Positions 34,471-46,593 of a DNA stretch of 64,000 nt are shown in pieces (positions within the stretch are counted from its first letter, which is position 1; each line of letters starts with the position of its first letter). Source of the DNA: Clitoria ternatea (taxonomy: Eukaryota; Streptophyta; Magnoliopsida; Fabales; Fabaceae); contig CM075673.1 in the NCBI GenBank assembly GCA_037962975.1, positions 121,353,001 through 121,417,000 of the forward strand, in the 5' to 3' direction. Below the pieces are notes generated by a model. The model was not told where the DNA came from and searched no databases. It worked only from the letters and a program-made list of their open reading frames with translations. The position numbers and the translations under genes were made by a program.

Positions 34471-35079
34471 CCTAAAGGAACTATGGTGTCTTGACTTCAT
34501 GAAGTCCTACTTCTTGAAACCACCATCCTCTTAGAGTCACCACTCCTTTGTTCCTTTCAAGGTCATATCTATCAAGAATTACCACTCTAGGTTTCTTCTA
34601 GGTCTCCATCTTGTTGGCTTTTCCAAGATTACAAGGTAATAAAGAAAACTCGTTTTACATATGAGTGAAGGGTTGAGAGAAGAAATTTAAGAATAGAGAA
34701 AGGCACAACACGCAGGCTATATTTAAAATTAAATAAAAAAACTAAGACCATAACCATTCACCGTTGGACGTGTTAATTAATCAATTAATAGAGTAATCAA
34801 TTGTATTTAAAATAAAATAAATTTTAAAACACATAATTAAACACGCGGGGTCATAAAAGGAAAACTACGCAAAGAAGTTTAGCGGCTCTGTTGACCGTTC
34901 AACAGACAGGGTCAAGGGGTGTTCCAACCCAAAAATTTAGTACTGTAATGAGGTTAGTTCCCAGGAAAGAGAGGTGGGTCCGGAGTGACCGCTTAAGTAC
35001 CAAGTCTTTCCTATCCAGAACGTCCCACTGACCATTAACAGCTCAAAATATTCAGTTATGATTTCAAACAATTTGAAAT

Positions 35080-35260
35080 CTTTAATTTTGAAACGGCCAA
35101 GATTTAACTTTTAAACCTTATCTTTTGACCCTTACAATTATCCTAAAATAGGAATAGTCAAGGTTTAACTTTTAAACCTTATCTCTAGAGTCTCAACAAT
35201 CATCCTATTTTTTTAGGAACGATCAAGGTTTAAATTTTAGACCTTATCTCTAGAGTTCAA
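35080..35260. repeat. Repeated caaggtttaacttttaaaccttatc units
   Basis: Three related units begin at about 35,097, 35,158 and 35,222, each with aaggttt-aaacctt arms that can pair. Confidence 0.6.
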
Positions 35261-35299
35261 GATATTTTATTTCGAATCCTATTAAATTTGATAAAGATC

Positions 35300-35835
35300 T
35301 TATCTTTAATTTGTAACTTTTACAAATCCTATCAAATTTATTAAGGATTAAATATTTGATTTTAAAATTATTAAATTTATTAAAGATCTTATCTTCTATT
35401 TGTAACAATTATAAATCATATTAAATTTAATAAATATGAATCAATTTGTAACTCCTACAAATCACATTAATTTTAAAAAGATCACATATGATGCAAATCC
35501 TATTAAAATTAATAAGAATAAATTATTTAAATTTGTAACTCTTACAAATCACATTAATTTTAAAAGGATCACATATGATGCAAATCCTATTAAAATTAAT
35601 AAGAATAAATTATTTAAATTTGTAACTCTTACAAATCACATTAATTTTAAAAGGATCACAAACAATGCAAATCCTATTAAAATTAATAAGAATAAATTAT
35701 TTAAATTTGTAACTCTTACAAACTTTAATTTTAACAAATAATTAAAAATTTGATTTGTAACTTTTACAAATCGAATTTAAAATATAATATTAAAATCAAA
35801 TATTTTATTTGTAACATTTACAAATAAATAAAATA
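35300..35835. repeat. Hairpin-forming repeats ATTTGTAA-ctc-TTACAAAT, partly as 87-bp tandem units
   Basis: The inverted repeat with arms ATTTGTAA and TTACAAAT and a 3-nt loop recurs about eight times (near 35310, 35395, 35444, 35531, 35618, 35705, 35750 and 35808, the outer ones with changes). Between 35,440 and 35,720 it sits in three nearly identical 87-bp units. Because 87 is a multiple of 3, an ORF of about 100 codons runs through; I do not regard it as a gene. Confidence 0.8.
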
Positions 35836-36124
35836 CCATTACGGCTAGGGTTTAACTCTTGAACTTTCTAAACACAATCTCACATGAACAATTCATATTA
35901 GAAAAGAGAAAGCATATAGACGTCATTGCATACAACCCTTGATTTCAATTTAATTAAATAAACACAAAACATGCCTTATAATTAGAACACATATAAAACA
36001 ATCACCATTGCAACATACAACATGTTCATATAATAAAGCACATCCTAAAAATATGTTCTTTAATTAAAATGTTGAGAAAAGCAATCAATATACATAAAGC
36101 AAAAATATATTGATATTAGCTTTC

Positions 36125-36260
36125 AAAAGGTGCAACCTTTGCAACATATCTCATAAAAATGCAACCTTTACATAATATCTCATTAAAAATGCAACCTTTA
36201 CAACATATCTGATAAAAGATGCAACCTTTGCAAAAGGATTCAACCTTTACAATTCTTTTC
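36125..36260. repeat. ~30-bp tandem repeats with atgcaacctttac
   Basis: About five units of the form gcaacctttacaacatatctcataaaa lie just inside the primer binding site of element D. Confidence 0.75.
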
Positions 36261-36333
36261 ATAAAAGAAATTTTATTTTTATTTTTACATGTTCTTTAAA
36301 CAAACGTTTGCCCAAAACACGGTTTTGCAACCA

Positions 36334-36346
36334 GGCTCTGATACCA
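36334..36346 (-). other. Element D primer binding site (initiator tRNA-Met type)
   Basis: The minus strand reads TGGTATCAGAGCC, complementary to the 3' end of plant initiator tRNA-Met, one base inside the LTR. This sets the minus orientation. Confidence 0.92.
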
Positions 36347-36789
36347 CTGTTAGGGAATCCCTAGTGTATGAGCAACGGAAATACAAGGATTCCCATAGGA
36401 TTTTCAAAGCGCCGTGTTTCAAAGCATAAGACAAACACAAAAAAAAATTGCGTTTTAGGATTACCTTTTGAAGAATATCGAAGTAATCGTAGCCTCGTCC
36501 TTTAGGAGTCCACATGAGTACTCCCACCAGAAATGCTACACCTTCCAAATGCTAGTTTGACGACGTGTAGCTTTTGCAACTTTTGTGTATTTTATGTCTC
36601 TTTTTGGGGCGCTGCCTGTAACATCCCTATTTTTAGAAATAGTTTTACCCTTGTAATTTTAAATTATGGAAGGTTTGTAATTAAGAATAAGTCAATAAAT
36701 ACCCTGTAGATGGTCTGTGGTATCTCAAAAATTTCATTTTTGTGCATAATAATGGAATTTATATAGACCATTAATGAAATTATGTAAAT

Positions 36790-37560
36790 TCCGAGTGAAA
36801 AGGGCTCTATTCCGAGTAACAGAGAGGAATTCCGAGTGAATAATTATAAATTCCGAGTGAAGGATGGAATTCCGAGTCAGTGTCATGTTTTCCGAGTAAA
36901 ACATGACTGAGAGGGCTACCACCGAGTGGAGTCCTGACCTGAGAAGCAATTCTGAGTGAAGTGTGTTCAAGAGAACCACTTCTGGGTGAAATTCCGAGTC
37001 AAAACACCCTAGAAAGGCTTGTTTCCGAGTCAAACCTTGCCAAATGCTTCCTTTTCCGAAGGAAACTTCTCTGATTGAAGTATTCCGAGTGAAAGAGTAC
37101 ATATATACTTATGTTTATGTTGATTTGATGCTTCCTACCAACTGGAATGTGTTGTTGAATTATTTGGGAAGGATTCTGAATGGTTTCGTATGTTTATGAT
37201 TAGGAAACCGAGTGGAAAATGGTAGAAACCGAGTGAGTCTATGGGTATGACTCCTCCCCCGAGTGAGATATACTCTACTGGACTACTTCCGAGTGGAGAT
37301 TAGTTAATTGTGGTTGAGAACCTTACTGAGTGTCTTAAGTATATAAGCCAATTCCGAGTGAGACTGACTGAGATGACTCGGATTGGTTTGAAATTACCGA
37401 GTGAAACTGACTACGAGCAGACACGATTTTAGGATGAATTAACCGAGTCAGAACCATCAGAAACAACTCGGATTTGGGATATAATACCGAGTGAAAGGCC
37501 AAGTAAGATAGGAGTCAGCACTGATTGATTTTACCGAGTGAGAAAGCAAGTGTTGAGTCG
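36790..37560 (+). repeat. Cluster of CCGAGTGAA motifs in element E
   Basis: About nineteen copies of CCGAGT, mostly TTCCGAGTGAA, are spread through about 770 bp upstream of the presumed leader, with spacers of 10-70 bp. The reverse form is rare here. Confidence 0.9.
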
Positions 37561-38459
37561 GTTTTAGAAGAATTCCGAGCTAGGTGTTCACCAAAACCGA
37601 CCTCTTCATAGCCACACAACAGCCTTTCCTTCCACACCACAATACCAACCTCTTTCATAGACGGTGTCCATCAAATCCCTCACATACTGTCCTCTACTTC
37701 TTTACTCTACACCGTCCCTCACCTAAAAACCGACCTCACTCCATAACCGACCTCTTCAAATCCTCCAACACCGAACACCTTTTAACTCCACTCAGATCAC
37801 TTTATATATTTTAATATGTCACTAATCCCATTAATGCAAAGCTGACAGTGAAATGAGTCAAAAGTTTCTATTATCTCCACTAACAGTCCACCAATAGCCC
37901 ACTCACAAAAAGTTGTCCCCCACTTGTCTCCTTTCTCATTATTAAATCAACAGCAGAACTCATTGCAAGTCTGAAACTTTCAGACCCAAGAGAACTTAGC
38001 AAAAACGCTCTCTATTTCTTCTTCTTCGCACAAAGTTCTTTCTCTCTTTTCTTTTCCCTCTCACTCGGATCTGAAGTAGGACAGTGAAGGGAACATTTTC
38101 TTCTCATCCAAGAACTCCATTAAGGTAAGGGGGTATATTCTTGGGTGCTCTGTAGGAAAACCGAGTGAAGGAAAGGGCTAAGGAACCTTGTTCCTTACCT
38201 TTTCAGGACAGGTTCAGGAATTGCTGAATAACATGCTTTAATTTTATGTATGTTTATATACATTTTTATTACTATAAACATGTTCAATTGGCTGTATAAT
38301 CCATGATTCAATGAATACGTTCGATTATCTGTATTGATTATGATAAATTTTGATGATTGAGTGAATATGTTTGATGCTGAACTATGAAAATATTAAGTAT
38401 CATGTGTGTTTATGTGTATTCCAGCAAAGAATTGTAAACAGGAGATGAAATAAATGATA

Positions 38460-39130
38460 ACAAGCTCGGTTTTACTTCACTCCAGTTGGTTTTACATCAA
38501 TCCGATCAGTTTTACACTAATCCGACCAGTTTTTGCGTTAATCCGACCAGTTTTATATAAATCCAATCAGTTTTATATAATCTAATCAGTTTTATATAAA
38601 TACAATCGGTTTTTACATGATTTCATTCGGTAAACCATTATATATTTCTGACAGAACCGTCTCTTACTTGAAAAACTTCTTCTCAATCATTTTTACTCGG
38701 AATTTATCTTATTTTCACTCAGAAAGCTCCTTTCAGACTAATTCCACTCGGAATCCTATTTTATTTCACTCAGAGACTTATTTTCACTCGGACTCACAAA
38801 CATTTTTACTCAGAAAACTCCTTTCAGACTGATGTCACTCGGAATCATATTTTATCTCACTCAGAAATTCATTTTCATTCAGAATTTAAGGTATTTCACT
38901 TAGAAAATCCTTTCCAGTATCTATTTCACCCGGAATTAAACCATTTTACTCTGAAAATCATTTTTACTCAGATTCAAACTCTTTTTTACTCGGAATTAGA
39001 CCTGTTTCAGTCGGAAAACAATTTTCCAGTACAATTTCACTCTATTTTTTAACCAGTTCACTTAGAAAACCTCTCTCAGTATGATTCCACTCGGAATCAT
39101 GCTTATTCCACTCGGAATTACCCTTGTCCT
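38460..39130 (+). repeat. Reverse-oriented TTCACTCGGAAT motifs and aatccgaccagtttt units in element E
   Basis: Downstream of the presumed leader the complement form (CACTCGGAAT, CACTCAGAAA and similar) recurs many times between 38,690 and 39,125. Before it, 38,470-38,610 holds about eight units of the type aatccgaccagttttacat. The orientation switch relative to 36,790-37,560 is clear. Confidence 0.85.
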
Positions 39131-41449
39131 ACTCGAAAAAACCTTGTTTTTCATACTTTTCACTTGAATTTTTATTTAGAAACTCTTTCTTAATTCTTTC
39201 TAAATTATTAGGACGTTACACTTATTATTATCGTTCTTATTTCTATTATTATTACTATTGTTACTAATGTTATGAATCTTATTATTATTATTATTGTTAT
39301 TCTTACTATTATTAATTAGTATTATTATTATTACTTTAGATATAAGTAATTAAATAAGGAATATATTATTTTACTCTTTACAAAGTATAATTTCAACCCG
39401 TAAATAGTTGATATACTTTCTCAAATACAACAATAAAATGACTTACCACGTCTAAATAATTGATGAGATTCAAGAGCTTATGAATATGTATGATGAGACT
39501 GGAAACACATAAATACCCAAAGAATCAAAAGACAAAAAGAATGCATTCCGCATCATGAAAATATTTTTCTAAAGAAGAAAATCTAGAGCATACACTTGGT
39601 ACAGTGGAGGACATTCACGTTTGATCCCCAAGAGGATCTTGGGAGTACAACTGGAACGGAAACCCAATGGCATCAGAGTCGCGCCTGATAGCCGGGTGAG
39701 ACGATGCAATTCTAGTGTACTTTGACTAAATGACGGAGTGTAACTATGATCGTAGGGATCCAAGTTCCAAAAATATATATGAATCAATGATGAGAACCAA
39801 TGAGTTCATTTGTACCTTATGGGAGCTTGGGCGGACCCTGATCGCTCTAGAATGGAATGGATATATTCCAAAGAATGAGATGAAGAAATGATTTATCGGG
39901 CCCACATGCATCATGAGACTTAATGAAAGATAAATCATAATAAATTCAACTCATGCATCATGATTGTTGTAATTGTGAATATGCTAATTGTATGATTTAT
40001 GTGATATTGTATGTTAACTGGATTATGTCCGCACCGGATTAACCATCAGGGTCTTAGGTTATACTCACCCTTACTGTTGACCATTTTTCAGAGGAATTAG
40101 AAAATCAAGAACCCGAGTGTGAAGAACAGCAATATGCTGAACCCACTGAGAACGATCATTAAAGATAGAATTTATATAGTTGAATATTTATTAATGACAA
40201 AGACACCGGATGACTGTATAATATTTAAGGGTGCCTGCGTGCCCCATTCTGTTATGAGTACAATTATTTGTAAGTTTGTGAATGACTATGTGATATATTC
40301 ACTATTTGCTTCCACTGATCTGCCATCTCTTTATTTTTTTTTAAAAAAATATTCACTTTTTATGAAAACTGTTAACACTCTTAGTTAAATAGGATGATCC
40401 TATAGAAGGGTTGTCTTATCTAACCGAGGGTGTTACACTGCCTATGAGCATCTCATGCTCTATTTATAGGCTTAGATTTGACCTAATTTGCTCTCTAAAG
40501 AATTGGCTCCTTACTCATTCTAAATGAGTTAGGCCTAATAGTCTTATTTTAGTCCAACTAAAATAAAAAGCTATTTTCTGATGGGCTTACTCTATGTGTG
40601 TGACCCTATAGGTAAAATACTCGGTTATATTAATAATAAACTATTTTATTATTAATATAAAATAAGAGCGGCATCTAGCAATGCATCATTATGTCCGAAT
40701 ATTATTTATTATCAATATAACCTATAAGTGATAATTATTTTATATGTTTGTTCCTTTTGTCACGATATCCTAATTGGGCCCAAGGCATGGTCGTGTCATC
40801 CTTGTACGGTCCAATTTATTTTACTTGATACCGGAGTAGACTTTATCCGAATAAATATCCAATATTTATTCTTTCTAGCATGGCCATGCATTCCTTAGTC
40901 TCACTCCATCAAGTGGCCTATAGATATCACTCCTGTCACATAGGAGAGACAAATCCCATCTACATCACTCACATCCCTCTGCATAATTTGTTCATTGCCT
41001 AACCACAACCTTTATAGTCCTCTTATTACAGAAGACGTTTGATTGTATTAAAACAATAAACTCCTTATGTAGGAATCGTAGTGACTTCAGGTCAAAGGAC
41101 TACATATACCATTATCATATTGAGAATCGTTTATGACATTCATGTAACGATCCATGCAACGTTCTCATGATGGGTCTGTCCAGTACATCATTACTCTTAA
41201 TGTGTACCCGTATGAAGACTTGATATCATTTATATCCATGATCTGTAAAATCAGATCATCAGTATACTCACACACTAGTCTTAATGTATTTACATGTCCC
41301 TACATAAATACTTGACTAGGGACATTTTAGGAATAACTCTCATATGACCTATTACTCTAAGGATAAATAAAGGTTGTTAAACTATTTAACAAAAATGACT
41401 TATTCAAAATGATGCGTCCTATATAGGCTTTTAGTGCATATTTCCAACA

Positions 41450-41454
41450 CAATA
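41450..41454. repeat. Right target-site duplication of element D
   Basis: caata, identical to 29309-29313. Confidence 0.9.
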
Positions 41455-42522
41455 ATCATCATCCTCATTGTTCAAGCCTCTCCTAACAATATCTCAACTT
41501 TTAACACCTTAAACAACTTGGAGTCATTACTCTATTTTCTTGATTTTCACAATTCCTCAACATCAAAAATCAATATTACCCATTCAAAAACTCATTCTCA
41601 TATATAAAACCACTTCAACATAAATAACTCATAACTTTCTCAACAATTTCCCAGAGCCCTAAAATCTCAATTCCTAAGGTTTTCACAAAAAATTCACAAT
41701 CATCAATTCTAACCATTTATATGCATCCTTTCAAACATCCTTAGGCTAGCAACAATGTATCCCATTCATTATCAACAACAACAATAAATCCCCAAGGATT
41801 ATCTAACCTAGGGTTTGGTTCTACATACCATTATTCATCAAAGCAACATCTAACCTCCTATCACAATACTTCAATAATTCAAAAACTATCAATAAAAGCC
41901 ATGGGTGTTCAAAAATTATACCTCTTTCTCCTAGCTCAAGCTAAACACAAAAATGAAGAGATAAGAAGGGGAGGCCATCAAATATTTTCTCTAAGGTCCC
42001 ATTAAATCTTCATGAACTTAAGCTTTGATTTTGATTTGAGTGGAGAATGGACACACAAGAGGGAGGTACATTTTTGGGTAAAAGAAAGAAGAAGAAAGAG
42101 GGAGAAATGAAGTTGGGTGAGAGGGAGAGTGAAGCTGCCAAAAATGAGAAGAAGGAAGAGAGAGGGGAAGGGTTTTGTTTTAAAAATTTTAACCCTTCAT
42201 TAAAGCTTCTCCGTTTTATTATGAACAGGATCTCCATTCGGGCTTAATACTTTATCCAAAAATTATTCCGAATACATATTTAGATTCCCAATAATATTCT
42301 TAACAGCCCTAACCAATGACATCTCAATTGGAGATACTTGGTCTGACACCCATATTTTAACCAGTATAATTTTAAATCTTAAAGCCTCAATAAATTATAA
42401 TTAATCCTCAAAAATCTCAATTTAATTATTTCAACATTTTTAGGACAGTCATTAACCCACGTATAATTATTTACCATTTATTCCTCATATTTAATCATTT
42501 ATATAAAATTCGGGATGTTATA

Positions 42523-44755
42523 GGGTCCCATCTTCCTAGGCTTATGGGATACAGGTTTTGCATCTGGCTTGATATTGAGCGAATTACAGATGACTTTAGG
42601 GTTGATGCTAGACATGTCTGCGGGGTTCCAAGCAAATAAGTTCGTGTTAGCTTTCAACAACTTGATTAAGGTTTCCTTAATGACCGGGTCGAGTATTGCG
42701 CTGATCCTCATGAATTGACCCGGGCTGGGACCAACTTGGATAAGTTTTAGGGACTCCATCGCCTGGGGTCTTTCGAAGTGCCTATCGTCACGGGGGTCAA
42801 AACCAGTCTCGATGTCTTCATCCACTATGAAATTTCCTTGGGTCGTAGGCTCTCGTAGTAGCACTCTTGTGCCACCTCTGAATTTGCCCTTACCACCCTG
42901 ACTCTTTTATTTCCCAAAGGGAACTTCATAGTCAAGTGCATCGTGGAAACCACCGCGCCTAGGGCGTTGAGAGATGGGGAAGTCAACAACTAGGAACTTG
43001 GTTATGATGGCGCGATTGTTTGCTCCAACTCTAAAGGTAGTCCTCAGCTCTACGTAGCCTAAGACCTGCACAAAATCACTAGAAAAACTGAGTAGGGAAC
43101 CATCATACCTTTTCAACTAGTGAGGGGGTAAGTGCATTTTCTAGTATGCTTTCTAGTGCAAAATGTCTGCCAAGCTCCCCTGGTCCACCAATACTCGCTC
43201 TACTATGCAATTGGCGACTTCCATGGTAACCACCTTCGTCTTTATTGGAACCTCCTTTAGGAAAATCTGACCCATCAAAGGTTATGACCTTCGTCCCCGT
43301 GCCCCCTGTAACAGGTTTATCTGTCCTATCTACTGCTGACGGTACGCTTGTGCCCCAGGGAATCCTCTTGCTATAGCGTGAATGACGCGTCTCCCATCGT
43401 CTCTTTCGTCTTGTGACTTCTGAGATCGGGAATGGTCTGCGCGAGGGCGCTCTCGGGTTTGGAGCTCGACCTGGTCTGAGTGCTCTCTCTCCCTTTTCTT
43501 ATTTCCTCCCTGCCCTGTGTCGTTCCTACAATCAAGAAATTTTTCCAAATGCCCCTTGTGGATCAGATGTCCAATTTACTTCCGGAGAGAACGACAGTCT
43601 TCAGTTGCATGCCTATGGGCTCGATGGAACTTAACTTTGTTCTGTTTGAGCCCTTGGGTCCTTCACCGAGAGGGGGAAGTGTAAAGAGGCTCGTGCTGTA
43701 GACTTCGTGCATGATTCGGTCGCGACGATCGTTTAATGATGTGAATCTGCTTTACTTAGGGGCCGCATAGGCCTCGACACGCTTATCATGAATCGGGTGA
43801 CTCGGTTTAGGGCTCTTTCGTCTCGGTTTCGCTTGATATTAGCTTATTCTGAGTGTCCTACATGATCTGCTTCTCGCTCCTCCATACTAATATACCGAGC
43901 GGCCCTTTGTCTAAAGTCATCCATGTAGAGGGGTGGTTTCTTAGCCAGGGAATCAGAAGACTTGCTCGGGCGAAGGCCAGTTTGCACGACATGCAGAGCA
44001 ACCTCGAAACTTAGGTCACGTATTTGGATGGTCTGCTCGAAGAAGTGAGTCATGTATTGTTTTAGGGTTTCGTCAGGGAGTTACCGCAAATTAACTAGAT
44101 TGTGGGAGGTTTGTTGCACCGATCAGCTAGTGGCGAACTGGATTAAGAACTTCTTCGTTAGGTCAAAAAAATTTGTAATGCTCTTCAATAGGAGATGTGA
44201 GAACCAACACAATGCTGACTTGCTTAAGGTTGTAGGGAAGGCTCGGCAAAAAAAAGGAATTTGAGGTCCCTATGATCAGCATTGTGGTGGTAAACATCGT
44301 AAGATGTTCCTCTGGATCTCCTTTGCCATTGTACTTTTCCATTGACGGAGGTTTGTAATGGGGGGGATTGGAGCTTCCATAATCTGCTCCATAAATGGAT
44401 GAGCGATGTAAGGGTGTATGGGCTTATATTTCATCGTTTCTTGGGTCTGTTGGGAGGTGCGGCCATTAGTTTTCTGCTGTGTGGACTGGGTGCTGTTACG
44501 ACTGGAGGCTTCACGTTCCTCTTTGCTTTGTTCACTTAATTCGGCGTTCTCTCTTTGCAAGCCTGCCACCGTGCGCTGGAGTGCTTTTACAATGTCTTTG
44601 AGTTGCTAGATTTGGTCACCGTGACTGGACTCTTATTGATGACCTGCGTCCCCGTCATGGTGAGTGTTGTGAGTCGTCACCATCTGTGCTTCTTTGGATC
44701 GGTCGAGGTTGAATTATGGGATCCATTTTACCGGGTCCTATAGTGGGCGCCAAAA
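42523..44755 (-). pseudogene. Element G (right part): degenerate Tat-like gag and protease
   Basis: Minus-strand pieces in the correct order: gag N-terminus at 44569-44276 (MAGLQRENAELSEQ, then PFMEQIMEAPIPP); gag middle at 44053-43844 (PPLYMDDFRQRAARYISMEE); zinc knuckle around 43,635-43,580 (KFHRAHRHATEDCRSLR); linker 43548-43330 ending RRVIHAIARGFPG; then protease/pre-RT fragments 43116-42907 and 42864-42523 (AILDPVIKETLIKLLKANTN; FAWNPADMSSINPKVIC). Many frame changes and stops separate them. The reading continues into RT at 24838 on the other side of F. Not functional. Confidence 0.8.
44737..44755 (-). other. Element G primer binding site
   Basis: The minus strand reads TTTTGGCGCCCACTATAGG next to the LTR start at 44756. 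This form is seen in Tat-like elements; I do not assign the tRNA. Confidence 0.6.
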
Positions 44756-45019
44756 TGTTCACAATCTAGAGCGTAATACACAAAACCTTAGAGAATTACT
44801 CAAGGAAATTAAGGTTATTATTTCTCTATAAAAATGTGTCACTTAGGTTATAATGTGTGCCTATAAGCTATATTTATACAAGGGCTCAAAGGGAGGGGAA
44901 ATCTGGCCCAAGCCCATCGATTGAGAAGATGACTCTAACTGCTATGATCGTGGAGAATCATCATCTGCTAGAATGAAGGGATGTGGTGGGGCCCCTCTTT
45001 GAGCCAAGAAGGAACAACA
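44756..45019 (-). repeat. Element G 5' LTR, probably short
   Basis: The LTR starts with TG (plus-strand view) at 44756. A minus-strand TATAAATA box lies at about 44,870-44,878. The outer end is put at CA 45019 because the minus strand then begins TGTTGTTCC and ends GAACA. The partner LTR was lost with the truncation at 23,796, so the outer border and the target duplication cannot be checked. Confidence 0.5.
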
Positions 45020-46330
45020 TGTATATTTAATTTTCTATTGAAATCAATTATAGCAATCGAAAATACAACACAAGTATAAAAAGCAAGTGATAAAATCAAT
45101 TAGCTTACCGAAATCCCTTATTGAATAGTCTTAGGTTTTTGCAATTTTAGATTGAAATATGCTCGAATTAAGATATGAAACTCAAGTTCTTAATTATCAA
45201 CCTAACCTAATCTCTTGATGAGAAATCTCTTAGAAACAAAACATGACATTGATTATTCTGACCATGCAACGATAAAAAATGGTTATAAGCATGATGAAAT
45301 ATTATTAATCAATGTGATTGCTCAATTGCAAAACAAGTTGATTAAGAAATAAAAAAGTGAAATGTGTTTTTTTTACAGGAATATGAAATTATATTAGGCA
45401 TTTTTTGAATTGTAAATAAAATGTTTTCCATTTATGATTCCTCTTCAATAACTGCTCTTTTCCATTTCTAATTCTTTTTGATAAAATTCTCTATACGTGT
45501 TTTATTTTGAAAGGAGAACTTTGGGGTTTTTACCATGGCCTGTTCAGCTAGCTAGGCTTGAATAAGATTCGAAGGTGGGTGTGGCTTTTGTCAACATGGG
45601 TTGTGTTGTGCTCATTTGCATCATTGTTTTGCCTTCGTGGGTGGAGGACATTTCGTCGTATGAAATGGAGGACAATTGCTTATTCAATTCATACCAATAA
45701 AAAAACATAAAACTTTTGCACAAAAGTAAAAAGAAAACATTATAAAAATAACTCATACATATATAAATCTGCATACTAAATAAAAAGTATAGAAACAGTT
45801 CAAACATAATATTCAGATTTGATAGTAAACATTAGGTTAATAATATATTTAAGGTTTTCAGGTGATAACAAAAAAATCAATGAAAAAACTATTTTCAATA
45901 AAATTAATTATTAAAGAATTTACTGAAAGTGTAAAATTTTGAGACCTTAGGGAATAGCCTTAAGTGCTTATTGTTATATTTGCGGTGAAAACATGTTTTA
46001 TTATTTAGTTTTATTTCAGGGAGAAATTTAAAGGTTAATATTAATTTTTTACGTTATTTGAAACAATCAAAATTTTATTTGAAGGATATTTTTTCCCCTA
46101 ATTACAAATTTCCATTTTCAAATCTTAACTATTAAACAAACACACGTTATATATTATATGTAATTGGTTTTTTGGCTTTTAGCCCTTTTATGAATAACAT
46201 TTTTTTAATAAGATTTTGTTTTTAAATTTATTTTGGAAAATTTTATAATTTAACTGGTAACGTACTGAAGTTACTAACGTGCCTTCTCAAGGAAAAAAAT
46301 GGAAAACGCTTTGGGTTGTGCGGTGCAGTA
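45020..46330 (+). other. Intergenic region upstream of XPO4
   Basis: AT-rich sequence with no credible ORF, repeat or RNA gene. The last few hundred bases must hold the XPO4 promoter; I see no clear TATA box. Confidence 0.5.
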
Positions 46331-46593
46331 GTTGAGAGAAGAAAGGAGTGTTGTTGGGTTGTGTACTAAGCCTAGCCGCGCAGCACAGCCACACGGCACA
46401 CAACACAAAGGACCTTCTTCTTCTCTCTCGGGATTCTCGATTCAGATATTTCTCTCTCACTCTCACTCATTGCATCATCTCATCTTCCGATTCATAGGTT
46501 TCCACCGCCATCTTCCCCTTCGTTAATGTTTCAAACAAAAAGCAACAACTATAAATCTCCGATTCTCTCTTCCGATTTCATTGTCGCGCGAAG
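46331..46593 (+). promoter_or_regulatory. Likely 5' untranslated region of XPO4
   Basis: A pyrimidine-rich leader (cttcttcttctctctcggg; tttctctctcactctcactc) comes directly before ATG 46594, as is usual for plant 5' UTRs. The transcription start cannot be fixed from sequence. Confidence 0.55.

Larger units (their letters stand above)
36617..40437 (+). mobile_element. Element E: solo LTR of a chromovirus-like Ty3/gypsy element
   Basis: 3,821 bp starting TGTAACATCCC and ending GAGGGTGTTACA, flanked by the exact 5-bp duplication ctgcc (36612-36616 and 40438-40442). There is no gag-pol, primer site or polypurine tract. TG...CA ends plus a 5-bp duplication fit a solo LTR left by recombination between two LTRs. 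A TTCTT/CTCTC-rich leader at about 37,985-38,075 followed by a splice-donor-like AAG|GTAAGG (GT at 38125) suggests plus orientation. ATT-rich microsatellite sequence lies at about 39,217-39,345. It interrupts the 5' LTR of element D. Confidence 0.82.
29314..41449 (-). mobile_element. Element D: Angela-like Ty1/copia element, degenerate, split by E
   Basis: Minus-oriented element with 3' LTR 29314-30589, polypurine tract, internal region 30590-36347, primer binding site, and 5' LTR 36348-36616 plus 40443-41449 (E inserted between). The 5-bp duplication caata flanks it. The minus-strand LTR begins TGTTGGAAATATGC, the known start of Angela/BARE-type LTRs. Pol remnants lie in the copia order, with RNase H nearest the 3' LTR. 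No ORF of useful length remains. Most of 33,500-36,340 is repetitive leader-like DNA without recognisable gag. Confidence 0.85.
36348..41449 (-). repeat. Element D 5' LTR, interrupted by element E
   Basis: The two pieces 36348-36616 and 40443-41449, joined across E and its duplicated ctgcc, correspond to the complete 3' LTR at 29314-30589. Confidence 0.9.
24839..42522 (-). mobile_element. Element F: long solo LTR of a chromovirus-like Ty3/gypsy element, split by D
   Basis: F occupies 24839-29313 and 41455-42522 (about 5.5 kb without D). Read on the minus strand it starts TATAACATCCC (probably from TGTAACATCCC) at 42522 and ends GGGGGTGACA at 24839. The bases outside are aggtc and gggtc, a 5-bp duplication with one mismatch. 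Element G continues on both sides (protease/RT), which proves the insertion. No gag-pol, primer site or second LTR copy is visible, so a solo LTR is the simplest reading, though it is unusually long. The minus strand at 42,170-42,050 is pyrimidine-rich like a 5' leader. Diverged direct repeats of roughly 170 bp lie at 26,660-26,960. Confidence 0.65.

Noticed and set aside
35436..35741. ORF of 101 codons
   Set aside because: Produced by 87-bp tandem units (29 codons each) with AT-rich content; no protein family.
36617..40437. Element E as a foldback DNA transposon, because TGTAAC and GTTACA ends are inverted
   Set aside because: The inverted match is only 6-8 bp, the target duplication is 5 bp, and the TG...CA ends with leader-like sequence fit a solo LTR better.
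42010..42247. Short charged ORFs in the GA-rich stretch
   Set aside because: They fall in a purine-rich leader of element F and have no similarity to known proteins.
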